Assembly: GCA_021234155.1 (NCBI GenBank)
Contig: JAJEKV010000059.1
Span: 1,690,182 to 1,754,181, forward strand
From: Isoetes taiwanensis
Taxonomy: Eukaryota > Streptophyta > Lycopodiopsida > Isoetales > Isoetaceae
Reading direction: 5' to 3'
Length of the DNA stretch: 64,000 nt
Below, piece by piece: positions 23,511 through 33,352 of the stretch; within the stretch, counting starts at the first letter, position 1; each line of letters begins with the position of its first letter. Both the position numbers and the translations under genes were made by a program. Below the pieces are notes generated by a model, which saw nothing but the letters and a program-made list of their open reading frames with translations, did no database searches and had not been told where the DNA came from.

Positions 23511-25790
23511 TGTTGCCCTGCTATGGCAACATGGCAAAGTGCCATCAAATCTTTTTTATGTTGCAGAGAAAAAGAAGATACTATGTTGAAGAACCAAGTG
23601 AAGACATTGAATTGGAATCAAGATCACACATTGAGAGGACCTAAGCATCTAGAAGTTTGGAAGACCCCTATGAAGTTTGCAAGCTATTAAAGTGGTATCT
23701 TTTCTCCTTCATATTGTCATTTCTATTCTCCTACCTCACACTCCACATTTCCAACGTTCCATTACCCCATACTATCATACATCTCACACATAGCCTTTTG
23801 TTCCATAGTTGACCTACCACTACCTAAGGCACATTTTCAAAGTGGTTACACAAAAGGATGGCCTAAGCATCAAGTTCTACATCATATTTTTTCATCATAT
23901 CATTCCATTATCACACACTCCATACCATGTGGCTATAAAAAAAGGAAGCATTTGAAAAGCTAAACACGAGTTTGCCTAGTCACCACCTCCAAGTGACATG
24001 GCATGATGACTAGATACATATGTCATCACTTACAAAGCCACATTGGTCCACTCACAATTTGCCACTTCCATATATCATTCACCAAGTTGCCACCTAAGCA
24101 ACAAGTGTCCACATCACCACATCACTCCATACCATTACATCACTCAACATCATTCCACATCATCACATCACCTTGCATCATCAAATGATGACTAGGCAAA
24201 TGTTGACCAAACCCAAAAAGTTGGTCAACCATAAGATTGAAATGATTGATAAATGTGCCTATTAGCCTTGTTCTCCCTCCTTGCCACCTCACCAAATCCC
24301 ATGTCCAATGCCTACTCACCCCATTCATTTTTCCTACAAAAATCAAAAGTATTGCATTTGAGAGTTTGATGATACCACCGATAGCCCTCATGGAATCATG
24401 CCACGGCACAAAAAATTTGAAAAAGAGTGCATATTGACCTTCTAAATGGCTTTCTTGGGAAGCGTGCTTCATTTGAAAAAATGGCAAAACCTACCTACAT
24501 CTACCCCCATCTATCTACCCTCTCATCCTCGCCAAGTGGCGTCCCCCCGGCATGCCAAGTCGAAACACGAAGCCGAAGCCTTGGTGGGGAGACCACGTAA
24601 TCAAGAGAGAGGAAAATAGCTCTCTATTTATACCTTAGCCTCTTTTTCGATTTTTGCACTCGTGGGATAATTGCTCTCAAGAAAACTCAGAACCCTAAAA
24701 ATGTGACTTGCCAAGAACTTGTTTTTGTCGATTGAACCAAAGCAATCATTACATTGGCTAACCATTCTTGTCTGTTACACCCAAAGAAATGTCTAAACCA
24801 ACCAAAAACATGGCCAAGATCCCGAATTTGCCAAGATCCGTAGGAAAGCAGAGTTTTTAAAAGGGGATTCATTCAAGAGAAAAGTGTGGGCTTTTTTGCG
24901 ATTCAAAGGCGGTACACGAAGTGTGAAGTCGGAATTGATTTGAGAGTTCCTCCCGCCTTAAGAGATCTATCCCGAGGCATATTATGATTGATTTGTATCC
25001 AAAAAATTCACGATTTGTGTGTTTTAGAGATGTCCTGTTGATTGACCATCTTGATCATTAACATGACGTCAAATGTGATGACTTTGATTCGGTTTAATGA
25101 AAATCGACCTTGGAAAATATCATTTGATGCATTTGTGTTTGAATTAATTCTAGAAATGGGAAGAAAAAGCCATACCTCACACTTTTGGTCACATACAAAG
25201 CTCTATTTGCATTGGTACAATCATTTAGGAAAGGAAAAACTAAAAAAAGGGGGGAGAAAGATCAACCCATCGATGTTTTAAAAGTCCGTCATACTTTTCA
25301 TGCTCATTAGATGCTCGACATACTTCTCGGACTGGTGACTTTTTAGCCACGAAAATAGCATGCTCTTATTGTGCAGGCCTCGTGTTCACTGTCTAAATTT
25401 AGTTGGATTGAAAATTCATCACCATTCTCATTTGGCAAAATTGAGTGCACTGTCCAGTCCATTGACCAACTTCTGACTTAGTCAAGAATCATTATTTCTC
25501 ACCAACCGTGAGGATTATTTGCATAGACTTTCTCCAACACTTTCTTCAGATATCATGGTAACATGCTATGCTTGTTTGGGTTCAAAATGTTGAATGCATT
25601 AATTTTTGTGCCTGTTAGAATAAGACTAGTTTTTTTGGCTTTTGGGAAACTAGTGAAATCTTGTTTTCTGGAAGTTTAAAAACAGATATTTTAGCACAGA
25701 GTGATCACCTCAAGTGATCTGGAGGTCCTAGACCAAGATTAGTGCTTCTTTGACCTGAGGTTGGTGGTTTAGCCAGGTTTGCCATCAACA
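23511..25790 (+). repeat. 3' LTR of element A
   Basis: It aligns end to end with 5681-7967. Apart from homopolymer length, differences cluster at CTG/CAG words: ccacctggcac in the 5' copy is ccacggcac here, while gcgggtttgcc there is gccaggtttgcc here. Confidence 0.92.
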
Positions 25791-26075
25791 GGAAGCATCG
25801 AGTACCTTGAAGGTCGTGCGCATCTAACGCCTGCATAGTTCCAACTTGCACTAAGCCATGCACAACCAAAACATAGTATGCCAAGATTAAATTTAGATAA
25901 AAAGTGAAAGTTCTAGATTGCTTGCATAGTAAAGCTAAGAGAACAACTTCAAACGAACCTGAAGAATAACATCTAATGAATCGATCACTTTATAAAGCTC
26001 TCCCCATATTCTCTTGCTTTGGCCTTTGTCAACTCCATCATTTCCTAGTTGCTCTCCCGGTTGATTAAAAGCTTT
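25791..26075 (-). pseudogene. NUG2: NUG2/GNL2 pseudogene, 5' part
   Basis: Exon 26075-25959 (39 codons, [16 protein letters not shown] with flanking acceptor ttcag and donor GTTCG) precedes exon 25830-25796, which reads ALDAHDLQGTRC and is cut by the insertion of element A. The second half of that exon is at 5675-5615. Both match the start of the NUG2 GTPase domain (the G5-like LDARDP segment that precedes NKCD in the permuted order). The family N-terminus of about 200 residues is not found upstream. Kinesin exons lie there instead. Confidence 0.92.
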
Positions 26076-26178
26076 CTGAATGCACATCATCAAACTGATC
26101 AGGGACCCATTTAATATGCTAATTTTCAAAATCAAAGTTCACAGTAGGCTATAAATTCTCACAGTAACAATAGCAAAC

Positions 26179-26700
26179 CTTAATATTGAACGTTTTGCCA
26201 GCTCCAGTCTTAAGAAGACAAAAACTTAATATAAAGAAAGAAAGATCAGAATGAACATTTCTTTCTACCTGATTATAAGTAAGAATTGTACTATTGATTG
26301 TATTTATAGCATTTATGTTATATAACAGAAGTAAAGATGTCAGAATGCATGTACTTATGAACATTTCCCAATATTCATATCACATGTAGGTTGGACGGTA
26401 CCTACCGGCATGGCCACAAACTCAAATACTTCGACTTGTGAAGAGTTTTTATAAAATACTCTGTCAAATGAGAAGGAGAGTTGGCTCTCTTTCTCATCAT
26501 GAGATGCACAAGAGACAATAATTAGGTTTCTTTGTATGATCCAGCTAGAACTCATGTTGATCGGACCTACCTTAAAATCAAAGGATATTTTGTCGATTAG
26601 GCAAATATTTTGTAAGCCATGCTCGCCCTCCTTGGCATTGTCAGGTTTGAATCTTATGCAAAGATTTGCAGCATGGCGGTGCCGGTTAGCCGGTTTGCAG
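26179..26700 (-). pseudogene. kinesin motor-domain fragment joined upstream of NUG2
   Basis: Three exon-like pieces on the minus strand. The first, about 26700-26406, reads ANLCIRFKPDNAKEGEHG and FSFDRVFYKNSSQVEVFEFV, matching the kinesin start (V-x-V-R-x-R-P) and the FSFDRVF-x-x-x-x-Q-x-EVFE block of kinesin-1 type plant motors, with a donor GTAGGT. The second, ending at 26269, reads INSTILTYNQ where kinesins have FNGTI-x-x-YGQ. The third, 26208-26179, reads TGAGKTFNIK, the P-loop. The substitutions and loss of downstream motor exons make it dead. Only about 100 bases separate the P-loop exon from the first NUG2 exon. Confidence 0.8.
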
Positions 26701-26974
26701 AGCAGCCGCTCAGCAACAGTGACGACCGACAGTTTACAGGTTACAACAAGTGTCGAGCAGTTTTCGGTATATTCTAGGTATATGCTGTCTGGCATATACC
26801 ATGAACATGCGAAAAACCCACATAAGCAAGGGATTGCCCCTCTAGGGGCAACCCAATAATTATGACTACCTTAAAGTTATACATATTTAACATAAGTAAT
26901 CTAGATCGAAGAAAATGGCATATTTACTATGACCCACGTACTTAATAAACCAAGGCCATAGGTGTTTTTTAAGA
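26701..26974. other. no recognisable feature
   Basis: Short spacer between the kinesin fragment and the foldback element. It contains a small inverted repeat (ttgcccctctaggggcaa, 26834-26851). Confidence 0.4.
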
Positions 26975-27097
26975 ATTGTGTGGGGGAAGGGTAGTTGGGA
27001 CCCCTTTCCGGGTGGCCGATGGGGTCCCGCGACTGGCGGTAGCCGGGAGTGGGTCACCGACTCTGGAAAGGGGGACCAACTCCCCTTCCCCCACAAT
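26975..27097. repeat. foldback (palindromic MITE-like) element 1
   Basis: The left arm attgtgtgggggaagg with gtagttgggacccctttcc pairs with the right arm ggaaagggggaccaactcc with ccttcccccacaat, leaving a GC-rich centre. It would form a hairpin of about 120 bases. No coding capacity. Similar long GC-rich palindromes occur four more times in the window. Confidence 0.7.
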
Positions 27098-27194
27098 ATA
27101 GAAATAGGGGAGAATTTTTTTTCACCCCTTTTGCCCTATTTTCTTCTCCTCATCTGTGCCACTCCGTCGGGCGGCCATCTCTTCAGCCCATGCG

Positions 27195-27277
27195 AATGAA
27201 GGTGCTGGACCAGTTATATCTCTATTTCGGCAAGTAATGCAGGCGCTGGCCCAGTTACATGTCTATTACAGCGAGTT
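27195..27277 (+). repeat. 41-bp imperfect tandem duplication
   Basis: aatgaaggtgctggaccag and aatgcaggcgctggcccag start two consecutive 41-base units. Because 41 is not a multiple of three, the copies read in different frames. Confidence 0.65.
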
Positions 27278-27843
27278 ATGTTTCTCTGGGTATCAGGTAA
27301 GTTTTTTTATGCAAACTTCTTGCATGCAAGATTTTTCTTGTTAATAATCTTATCGTGTACGTTGCAGATGGTTATGGAGGATCGGGCCCTGCCAAATCTT
27401 GCTCTTAATGCTCAGGAGTCCTACAGAACTCTTAGTTTTAGAAAAATGGCAGTTCTTTTGGAATGTAAGTGCGGATGTGGAAATATGTTTAGTTGTATGC
27501 ACAGGTACTCAGAATGAACGAGTGAGGCAGCAGGGCAGGAAAAATGAAGGAAAGCTCTGATCTTTGAAGCTTTAGATGAGGGCCGCCCATGGAAACTTAT
27601 CCCCTTTCTCTGTAGAGTCTCCCTCATGGCTTAAATGCCGTTATTTTTTTGTTTCCAAACATCCTTGATATTATGTTTCTTCATTACCTTTTATCAAATA
27701 TAGTAGAGTCAGCCATGCTGGAATGGCAGTTTCAGTGCCTTCTTGAAGAATCTGACCTTCGTTGTACTGCTTCTTTGCAGGAAAAATGGGATTTTGCTAT
27801 TGGTTTTTTTCTGGAGAATCAGAGGTTTTTTTTGTGTTTGTAA
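27237..27843 (+). CDS. small spliced gene of unknown function, 98 codons
   Basis: Three exons join in frame by eye: 27237-27296 (MQALAQLHVYYSELCFSGYQ) with donor GTAAGT, 27368-27464 (after ttgcag; EDRALPNLALNAQESYRTLS, then FRKMAVLLE) with donor GTAAGT, and 27704-27843 (after atatag; ESAMLEWQFQCLLEESDLRC to a TAA). All three junctions are canonical and in phase, which chance seldom gives. The product would be alpha-helical and Leu/Glu-rich with no motif I recognise. The start is uncertain because the frame is open a little further upstream without an ATG, and a foldback element ends 140 bases before it. It could be the 3' end of a truncated gene. Confidence 0.4.
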
Positions 27844-28042
27844 AAATTACAGTGGCTTTTGAATGTTTAAAACCGACAGTGGCTTTTGATCTTTGAATGC
27901 AAAACCAATTTTGGTTTTTGAATCTGAAGTTGGTTTTAAATTTCAACATGTATTGAATGAAAAAAATCACGTGCTGGAACAAGTATTGAACTGAAGCTGA
28001 AAAAACAAGAAAAGAACAAGTGACCGGTCGAACATGTAATCC
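27844..28042. other. 3' flank with ttttgaat repeats
   Basis: Direct repeats around ggcttttgaatgtttaaa, ggcttttgatctttgaatg and tggtttttgaatctgaa. No gene seen. Confidence 0.4.
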
Positions 28043-28150
28043 GGAATTAGGGTACCCAACTTCTATTCTGGGTTGTGGCGTTGCCACGTGTCAACTGGAA
28101 TTAGGGTACCCAACTTCTATTCCGGGTTGTAGGCGTTGCCACGTGTCAAC
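28043..28150. repeat. 54-bp tandem duplication carrying two G-boxes
   Basis: Two head-to-tail units starting ggaattagggtacccaac, each ending gttgccacgtgtcaac. They differ at two or three positions. Confidence 0.8.
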
Positions 28151-28158
28151 ATATAAAT
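28085..28158 (+). promoter_or_regulatory. promoter-like cluster: two CACGTG boxes and a TATA box
   Basis: CACGTG in the ABRE-like context gccacgtgtc occurs at 28085-28090 and 28140-28145, and TATAAAT follows at 28152-28158. Known bZIP and bHLH factors bind such boxes in plants. No confident ORF follows within 500 bases, so the driven transcript is unidentified. Confidence 0.4.
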
Positions 28159-28159
28159 G

Positions 28160-29221
28160 CACCGTAGACAAAAAAAAATTCGACCCTATTTCTATATTGT
28201 ACGTAATATCACAGTTCACAGATCAAGAACAACGAACAGTTCATGGTTGAAAGCTATTTCCAAAGAAAGGAATAATGGATTTTTATAACAGATTTAAAGT
28301 ACCCCAAACAATGCCTCGTCAGACATTATTTCTGGAATTGCAGAAATATCCCCAATATATAAACAAGAGCTGTTATTTGGCATTTCTGTTACAAAACTCG
28401 AAATGTTTATTTTGATACAGGAGACAAAAAGACCGCTATTCATGAAGTTACATCTCGGCAGCAGAATCTAGCTTTGTATTACAACAAATAGCTGACTTAA
28501 AATGACTTTGAAAACTACAATACACTCAATGAGTGCTATTTTTAGTCATATGGAGATCTAAATATTTGCAAGTTATGTCTAATTTTAAATAACTGCTGAT
28601 AAACACCACAACAAATGCAGGCATTACCGTCTTGTATAGCATAAAAATCTGTATCAGGCCCTTGCAGATTATCGCAATCCAACCGTCACCCGCCGTCGGA
28701 TCTTAGCATGGTTATAATGCATAACTTCCCGAATATTCTACTTCAAAGAATATTCCAGTGATTATTAATGATAATCTCTCGAATATGCCATAATCACCGA
28801 AGATGCTTTTTGCGATGGCTCTGTTTTGGGGATTCGTCTGCATTTTGCTATGGCACTCTGTTTTGGCAACTCGATCGAATCAACTGCACTTCATCTATGC
28901 TCCGATTCATCTGCACCTGTTTTTTGCTTTAGTTTTGCAGATGCATCTGTGTGGATTCGTCTGCATCTATTTTTGGCTTCAACGCCGGTTCGTAGGGGCC
29001 ATAGCTGGTTTGGGCCGACAGAAAGAAGCTCATCTGCATCTCTGATTTGGGGCTTCAACTTCGGTTGGTTGCCTTGCCTTTTCCTGTTTCTTCTTAAGAA
29101 TGATTTTTTGTTTTTGCACCTGTTCTTATACTTATTTTTACTTCAGACAAGAAGCCCATATGCAGAAAATATGTACTCTTAAGCTTGCAGAGCTTTTGGG
29201 GCATCTCAAACGATAGTTAGG
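28160..29221. other. no recognisable gene; ctgcatct-rich segment
   Basis: The part at 28810-29045 repeats words such as gattcgtctgcat, gattcatctgcac and atgcatctgtgtggattcgtctgcatc, a degenerate short-period repeat. Open frames in it are driven by the repeat. Elsewhere AT-rich and featureless. Confidence 0.4.
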
Positions 29222-29283
29222 AAGTAGAAATCATGCAAAATCCGGCGCAAATAAGTAGAAATCATGCAAAATCCGGCGCAGAT
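29222..29283. repeat. 31-bp tandem duplication
   Basis: Two near-identical copies of aagtagaaatcatgcaaaat plus ccggcgcaaat or ccggcgcagat. Confidence 0.8.
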
Positions 29284-29402
29284 AACAGGTGCAGATGAAG
29301 CCGAAACAGAGATCTTTGTTGGAGTTGTTTTAAAACGGAGTAAAATGTGGCCTTCCTTACCTTACCTCCAGCTGAAGAATAGTGGAATCTGCTCGGGCAT
29401 GT

Positions 29403-29513
29403 GGTTAAGGGAGGTCAACCTCCTCCTCTCGGGGGCCATGCAAAATAACCCTCTCGGCCTGCGGCCTCGAGGGTTATTTTGCATAACCCCCTCAAGGAGG
29501 AGGTTAACCTCCG
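29403..29513. repeat. foldback element 2
   Basis: gcaaaataaccctc and gagggttattttgc form the inner stem; gaggtcaacctcctcctc and gaggaggttaacctcc form the outer part. The loop is cggcctgcggcc. It is the same family as 49770-49873. Confidence 0.75.
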
Positions 29514-29611
29514 GGCATGTTTTTTGGTAAACCGTCTGCTCAGTTCTTATATGGTTAACTAAATTTCTTTGTAATAAATATATTAATATGTTCTTTGTCT
29601 GAACTACTTAG

Positions 29612-29931
29612 GTGCTGGGTTGTTTGGGAACTTAGCGGATTCATCCCTGGGAAGAAAAGGAGCTTTAAGATTATCTTGTATTGTTACATCCTTGTTTGGA
29701 ATTCTTACTTGTCTATCTCCCAACTACTGGTATTATCTGGTAGCAAGAGGATTGACAGGCTTAGGTTGCGCCGGAGTCGGGCTGTGCTCTTTTGTTCTAG
29801 CTACAGAACCTGTAGGGCCATCAAAAAGAGGAGCTGCAGGGATGTCTGCCTTCTACTTCTTCTCAGTAGGAACCATCATTCTTCCAGCATTGGCATATCT
29901 CTCAAGTTCTTGGAGATACCTTTTCCCATAA
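29612..29931 (+). pseudogene. organic cation/carnitine transporter exon (OCT family), truncated
   Basis: Preceded by an acceptor (tacttag), the frame reads AGLFGNLADSSLGRKGALRL, CLSPNYWYYLVARGLTGLGC, FVLATEPVGPSKRGAAGMS and LAYLSSSWRYLF. These match the plant OCT branch of the major facilitator superfamily: the G-x-L-x-D-x-x-x-G-R-R/K loop between helices 2 and 3, the SPNYW-x-Y block and the ATEP-x-GPSKRG loop. This covers about a quarter of a 500-residue transporter. No first exon is seen upstream, and downstream the frame stops after SWRYLFP with no donor. Most likely a gene fragment. The reading frame itself is undamaged. Confidence 0.8.
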
Positions 29932-29960
29932 CCTAAAATGTTTTCCAAAAATGTTTCTTA

Positions 29961-29982
29961 TCGTCGGGCCGGAACCCTAAAA
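29961..29982 (+). promoter_or_regulatory. telo-box-like and GGGCC motifs upstream of bL36m
   Basis: GGGCC at 29966-29970 followed by AACCCTAAAA at 29973-29982 resembles the pairing of site II (TGGGCY) and telo-box elements common in plant ribosomal-protein promoters. It lies 24 bases before the ATG, so it may be in the 5' leader. Confidence 0.4.
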
Positions 29983-30005
29983 GTGTAGTTTGCCCTAGCA
30001 AAACC

Positions 30006-30593
30006 ATGAAGGTGAGAGCGTCGGTGAAGCGCCTGTGCGAGTTTTGCAGAGTGGTAAGACGCAGGAACACCGTCTATATTCTTTGCTCTTCCAAAAATAA
30101 ACACAAGCAAAGGCAGGGCATCGTTATGCTTGCTTTCCAAACACCAGATTCGTAAGTAGTACAATATGCTCTCTCATTTCCTTTCTGTTTATGCTGTAGA
30201 ATATCTCTTTCTGTTTGGCTCACCTCGTGAGAGGTCAGTTGCGAGGGCAATAAAATTAAAGCCAGTTCTAATTGCCACTTGAATTGTTATGCTCCCAGCA
30301 ATAAATAGCTAAGATTTTGCTTAAAACCTTGTTTTGGACATGACCAATATTGTATTGATGTTGCTTCATTGAAAAATTTGAGTCTTTTTGCTTGACTGTT
30401 CTCTTTCGTATGTTTTATGGTGTATACCATATGAAGTGCGTGATAGGCTGTAATTAAGTTATGCCCAATTGTGAGATTTTATATTTCTGATGCAGAAAAC
30501 GTTTTGTGATCTCTTTACAGGACAGAAGACTCAAAGAATGATCATTGTTCCCCTAATGGAGGTGTTGGCTTGGCATCAATTCTTTCTGATTAA
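30006..30593 (+). CDS. mitochondrial large-subunit ribosomal protein bL36, two exons
   Basis: Exon 1 (30006-30151) starts [20 protein letters not shown] and continues [16 protein letters not shown]. The zinc site of bL36 is complete: C11, C14, C27 and H33. The donor is perfect (GATTC|GTAAGTAG). Exon 2 (30521-30593, after ctctttacag) continues in phase with [20 protein letters not shown] to a TAA, giving 72 residues. bL36 binds 23S-type rRNA in the large ribosomal subunit. In plants the plastid copy is usually plastid-encoded, so this nuclear gene probably serves mitochondria, although no clear N-terminal presequence is present, as is usual for this tiny protein. Without splicing, the frame would end two codons later at TAA (30153), giving 49 residues. 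It is the most intact host gene here. Confidence 0.88.
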
Positions 30594-32131
30594 TGTTCCA
30601 GTTCCGATTAAACGGTTCTAAATTGTAAGGTTTTGATGTGCAATAACTTCTCAAGTGACTATAAATGTGCAATTCTTATCCTTCCTCTCTTTTATATGAC
30701 TAAAAGTGGATGAGCATGATATAGCTATGCACAAATTGGAGAACATCTTTATATAAAAGCACAAGTTGAGCCATTGCTGATTTGAGGTGTTGTGCTGTGT
30801 GTATAAATCTGAACTTGCACAAATGTTCATCATGTAATGCTAGTTCTAATATTACTTTTGTAGATCTTTTCCTTTTTGTCTCTTTAGTCCTTAACCCTTT
30901 TGTCAAGCTCTTGGTCTCCGCTTGCTTCTTTCTTCTCTTTGATGGTATGAATGATTATTGTACATAATGGAATGACTTAAAATCAATGATAGTATCATGA
31001 TTTTCTATGAACATAAACGACACTTGCGTGGCATCTTTCAAAGAGTTCACCGTTTTAGGCTTAACAATTTTATTTTCGGGAATATTTGTCATTTTTAGTG
31101 CGAAATTACACATGTAACTGTCCAGGAATGGTATTTTTATGTTCTGGGCAGGGGATGGAGGTGTTTTGTCCCTAAACACATCAGAAATTTTTGGAGCAAT
31201 TTTGAAGATACTTGCTGTAAGTTCTCTTCTCACATTTAAGGATATGAACAAGGATCTTAAATTTCTATTCTCCGAGTTTTTATAGCAATGAATTGCTGAG
31301 GTGGTTGTGCCCAAGATCTTGAGCCCCCGACCCGATAGGGAGGGTATAGCAAGAAATAAAATAGTGTTTTTTTATTGGTGGGCTCAAGCATATAATACCA
31401 TATAGCAGCTGAAGCATATATCAAAGTTTTAATACATCTTCAAGATGTAGGGAATTTCTACATGTAGTTATGGAATTGGCCCTCCTTAACTTGTAATTTG
31501 CTATAGGAAGGCTAGAAAGGTTTTTAACAAAATTATAATGTTTCTATTTAAAGAAGCGGCATCATGGTGTTATCTATATTGTGACTATAAGCTGTAAGAA
31601 ATCAAGAGTCCCTTGCTCTGCCAAGTCTGCTCCCACGCCACCCATTTAGACTCTCTCACATCCCCATGCGCACATATGGATGTTTCGTACCTATGAATTA
31701 TTTTTACTTTTGTACTTATATGCTGACATTTTGCATTTACATAAGGTCTAAAAAGCTTGGCATGCACAGGCTGTATCGGTTGCTGTTAAAATAATATTGG
31801 AGCAGTACAAGGCAAGACTGGTTTACCTGAAGTTTCAAAAGTTTACACTCGACACTGGCACACCTCAGTCATAGGTCCATTCCGACCTCACTAAATTTTT
31901 GCTATTATGTCTGTAAAACAATGTAGGTGTGTGAGATTGTTGGTCTTGGTTTTAGCATTGTAGTTGGATGCAGTGATCCTTAGTAGCATCAAGCTTCATG
32001 CCAATCTCATAGCAGAATATTCTAGAAGTCCATTTATCTTGTCCTCATAGTGGAGTGCATTCATGGAATAGACATGCAGATATTCTACATTCTTTTTATT
32101 TTTTAATCAATGTTCCTTATGTGTAAAACAG
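30594..32131. other. bL36m 3' flank; one unidentified minus-strand ORF
   Basis: On the minus strand, 31314-30955 is open for 119 codons (starts MGTTTSAIHCYKNSENRNLR, includes KTPPSPAQNIKIPFLDSYMC). The composition is protein-like but I recognise no family, and there are no clear splice partners. The rest is AT-rich and featureless. Confidence 0.3.
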
Positions 32132-32217
32132 CCAATGAAATATCCGATACAAGTCAGGAAGCCACTTCGATGGCAGATGATGACTCAAGTGGAACAAATG
32201 AAAGCAGTTCAGACTAG
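32132..32217 (+). CDS. possible terminal exon with acidic Ser-rich tail
   Basis: After the acceptor gtgtaaaacag the frame reads NEISDTSQEATSMADDDSSG and then TNESSSD before TAG. Acidic, serine-rich ends are common in nuclear proteins. No upstream exon of the same gene could be assigned, so this is only a candidate. Confidence 0.25.
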
Positions 32218-33352
32218 GAGAACAAATATTTTATGCTAGCAACAAAGTTGTAAAGGACACTGTCAAGCCAGCTTCAACTTCCACGTGCAATCACAAGAGA
32301 AATGGTTGGGAGGATTGTGTCTTCAATTTTGCATACATTTTGCAGATATACAAATGTTCATCTCAATTCAAAGACATTTTTTGCTTTTTGGTAGTTCAAC
32401 GGCATGTACATTTGATTGTAAAGGATCCTGCAGAAGTTGGAGAAATATTTTCCTCAAGCAAGAGGGTACTGTTGTTGGCAACAGATCTGTATCTAATTTT
32501 AATCCAGAAAAGTTTGACAAATCAAGTTATACCTTTTTCAGACGGAAAGTGGTGCAGGCCAGAAATTTCTGATATTATTGTACTTTCATAGCAAAATTCA
32601 ATGGAATTTTTTTTTAGCATCTTTGGCTTCTATAGTCTTTGCTTTTATATTCCCTTATAATATAAAAAAACACGGGTTTTGTAATAAAATGCTGGGTTAA
32701 TATCCTAAGGTGGAGTACTATGGTCTCTCAACGTATCACCAAACTTGACACAAAAAGCATAATTAGATATTAATTCTAGAATCACGTATCCTTACAATCT
32801 ATAAAAACTTGACACAAGAAGCATAGTTAGATATTAATACTAGAATCACGTATACTCACAATCTCTAATCGCATTGAAATCATGCAAAGAAAAGCACACT
32901 AATTTTCTTTACTTGTATTGGTATCGTGGAAGAAAAAACATACTAGTATATCTAAACCAATCATAGTCTTATTGATAATTAAGCACAATAAAATATCATA
33001 ATAACTAGACACTTAAAATTACAAAGATGATTAATTACGATAAAATAACATACTAATTACACACGCAAAATTACAATGTCAAAAGACAAGCGATAATAGA
33101 TGTGATCAAATACCATTCCGATTAACTTCATAAATTAAGTAGTAGCACACATCATACATTTAAGCTGTCATAAAAACTACCTATAAATTATCATCTTTCA
33201 ATACCATGTGAAGAAACAATATTTGTTTGTCACATTATAAAATTGCTAGATGAACTGTATTGTATAAGTAGATATGGTTTGTAAACTTTTTGGCCCACAT
33301 ACTGGTATTGATTTTAAGAGTTGGTTTTCATTAATTAATCATTAGAATAAAA
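32218..33352. other. AT-rich non-genic stretch
   Basis: Includes a 64-bp tandem pair at 32741-32868. The 95-codon frame at 32285 has no motif. No gene supported. Confidence 0.5.
32741..32868. repeat. 64-bp tandem duplication
   Basis: Two units beginning aaacttgacacaa and containing gatattaat and tagaatcacgtat. Confidence 0.75.

Larger units (their letters stand above)
5681..25790 (+). mobile_element. LTR element A (Ty3/gypsy), 20.1 kb including nested B
   Basis: The element begins TGTTGCCCTG and ends GCCATCAACA, has LTRs of 2287 and 2280 bp, and is flanked by GGAAG on both sides. It sits inside a NUG2 exon: joining the flanks across one GGAAG restores the expected order TRC then FH. A candidate primer site (tggaggtcctacc) starts 4 bases after the 5' LTR. 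The internal order is Gag, three zinc knuckles, protease, RNase H remnant and integrase. The RT core is missing and element B interrupts gag, so A cannot be autonomous. LTR identity is high apart from CAG/CTG-linked differences, which suggests a recent insertion. Confidence 0.92.

Noticed and set aside
28803-29182. Hydrophobic ORFs suggesting membrane proteins
   Set aside because: They follow a degenerate ctgcatct-type repeat and appear in two overlapping frames. No family signature.
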